Assembly (NCBI GenBank): GCA_964554215.1
Contig: CAZKND010000018.1
Location: 1 to 22,900 of the forward strand
Origin: CAYLJV01 sp964554215
GTDB taxonomy: Archaea > Hadarchaeota > Hadarchaeia > Hadarchaeales > JAGGTB01
Direction of reading: 5' to 3'
DNA: 22,900 nt
Position numbers and translations under genes: made by a program. The number at the start of each line of letters is the position of its first letter. Position 1 is the first letter of the stretch. Shown here in pieces: positions 22,169 through 22,900 of the stretch. The notes under the pieces are model-generated. The model did no database searches, was not told the origin of the DNA, and was given only the letters and a program-made list of their open reading frames with translations.

Positions 22169-22900
22169 ATGTCCGATAAAAAAGAGAAGTTGAAAGATTT
22201 ACTGAGAAGGTTACAGGAAAATGAAGACGTTGAAAAAGTTAAACAAGAGTTTAAGGATTTATTGGACGAAGTAGACCCTCAAGAAATACCTTCTATTGAG
22301 CAAGAGTTGGTGGAGGAAGGCATAACCCCGTCCGAAATCACTGAGATGTGTGATATCCATTTAGAAGTATTCAGAGATTCTGTTGAGGATGAATTTGATT
22401 TAGAGGGTATTCCAGAAGGGCATCCTCTCCACACTCTTTACCAAGAGAATGAGCAGATAATCAAAGATGCTGAATTACTGAATCTTAGAGTGAGCTCTAT
22501 AAAGGAAGCCGATGACCAAGCGGAGAGAATGGAACGAATTAAAGAGCTAGGAAAACTCGTTGGCGGGTTCATGAAAATGGACAAGACTCATTATATGAGA
22601 CAAGAGATGATAATATTTCCACATATAGAAAGAAGAGGAATAGACGCAGTCCCTAGAGTGCTTTGGAGAAAACACAACGAAAATATATCTAAAGCCAAAA
22701 AAATGCTGAGATTAGTCTCCGGAAAACCTGAAAATCCGAAAGAACTTGTAAAGGATCTAGAGGAAACAGCAGGAGAACTTTCTGAGTCTCTAATGGATAT
22801 GGTTTTTCGAGAGAACAACATATTATACCCTACTCTGAAACAATTGCTCTCTGAGGGGGAATGGGCTGCAATAAATCAGCAAGAATCCGAAGTAGGTTAT
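22169..22900 (+). CDS. DUF438/hemerythrin-domain protein, N-terminal part (cut by window edge)
   Basis: I translated 244 codons from the ATG at 22169; the gene runs on past the end. Residues about 1-70 match DUF438: a helical unit with 'EEGITPSEITEMCDIHLEVFRD' region (key: I-x-x-x-C-D-x-H). Next is a hemerythrin-like four-helix domain with GHPLHTLYQEN, HYMRQEMIIFPHIERRG, LWRKHNENI and a final 'FRENNILYPTLKQLL'; these His and Glu residues are the expected di-iron ligands. Family members continue with a PAS domain, which here would lie beyond the window. They are thought to sense oxygen, nitric oxide or redox state in anaerobes. A possible TATA box is AATAATAAGC near 22136-22145. Confidence 0.9.
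   Translation, partial: MSDKKEKLKDLLRRLQENEDVEKVKQEFKDLLDEVDPQEIPSIEQELVEEGITPSEITEMCDIHLEVFRDSVEDEFDLEGIPEGHPLHTLYQENEQIIKDAELLNLRVSSIKEADDQAERMERIKELGKLVGGFMKMDKTHYMRQEMIIFPHIERRGIDAVPRVLWRKHNENISKAKKMLRLVSGKPENPKELVKDLEETAGELSESLMDMVFRENNILYPTLKQLLSEGEWAAINQQESEVGY

Overview
The window reads as a piece of an archaeal chromosome from an AT-rich, probably salt-adapted and anaerobic euryarchaeon. The archaeal signs are: TATA-like boxes about 30-40 bases before many starts, giving very short leaders; Shine-Dalgarno (SD) sequences of the GGTGA or GGGGG type; frequent TTG and GTG starts; a two-gene SufC/SufB-like (SmsC-SmsB) iron-sulfur cluster module of the kind known from methanogens and other anaerobes; and strongly acidic proteins. 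I cannot fix the lineage. Methanonatronarchaeia, MSBL1-like and Thermoplasmatota-like groups are only guesses. No mobile element, CRISPR array or rRNA was seen.

Layout. 1-822 is the N-terminal part of an iron-containing alcohol dehydrogenase (minus, cut by the window edge). 1120-3138 holds a HEAT-repeat protein and an NAD-type short-chain dehydrogenase. 3226-4841 is a group of small membrane proteins, including a membrane-anchored transglutaminase-like protein and an unlisted 33-residue membrane microprotein. 4905-6626 is the SmsC-SmsB operon (minus), divergent from a nitroreductase. 7323-9224 carries a Sua5/YrdC tRNA-modification enzyme, a small acidic protein, a HAD hydrolase and a 40-residue zinc ribbon, meeting head-on with proC (9225-10019). 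A 40-residue acidic peptide gene and tRNA-Thr(GGT) follow. 10818-12774 has a small DUF3566-like membrane protein and a secreted Ntn hydrolase (C45-like) with a C-terminal CARDB-like domain. 12906-13832 is an EamA transporter.

The second half is more irregular. 14109-15024 looks like one membrane-anchored protein interrupted by an in-frame TAG and a one-base frameshift. 15752-16744 is the most striking gene: a metallophosphoesterase whose C-terminal motif segment (GHxH) lies before its N-terminal motifs (DxQ, GDxxD, GNHD, H), as in a circular permutation or segment swap, with a membrane helix at both ends. 17113-19794 is a P-type ATPase of the secretory-pathway (PMR1/SPCA) calcium/manganese type. 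19894-20580 has a start that seems to be out of frame. 20770-21261 is a zinc-ribbon/PH-like protein. 21303-22086 is a D-glutamate cyclase (DUF4392) relative broken by an internal deletion plus frameshift. 22169-22900 starts a DUF438/hemerythrin protein cut by the window edge.

Apart from the SmsCB pair and a few tight neighbours, most genes look like single transcription units with their own promoters, and no multi-gene pathway is visible. The points most worth checking are the permuted phosphoesterase, the TAG-interrupted gene, and a recurring GGGGG leader just before several starts.
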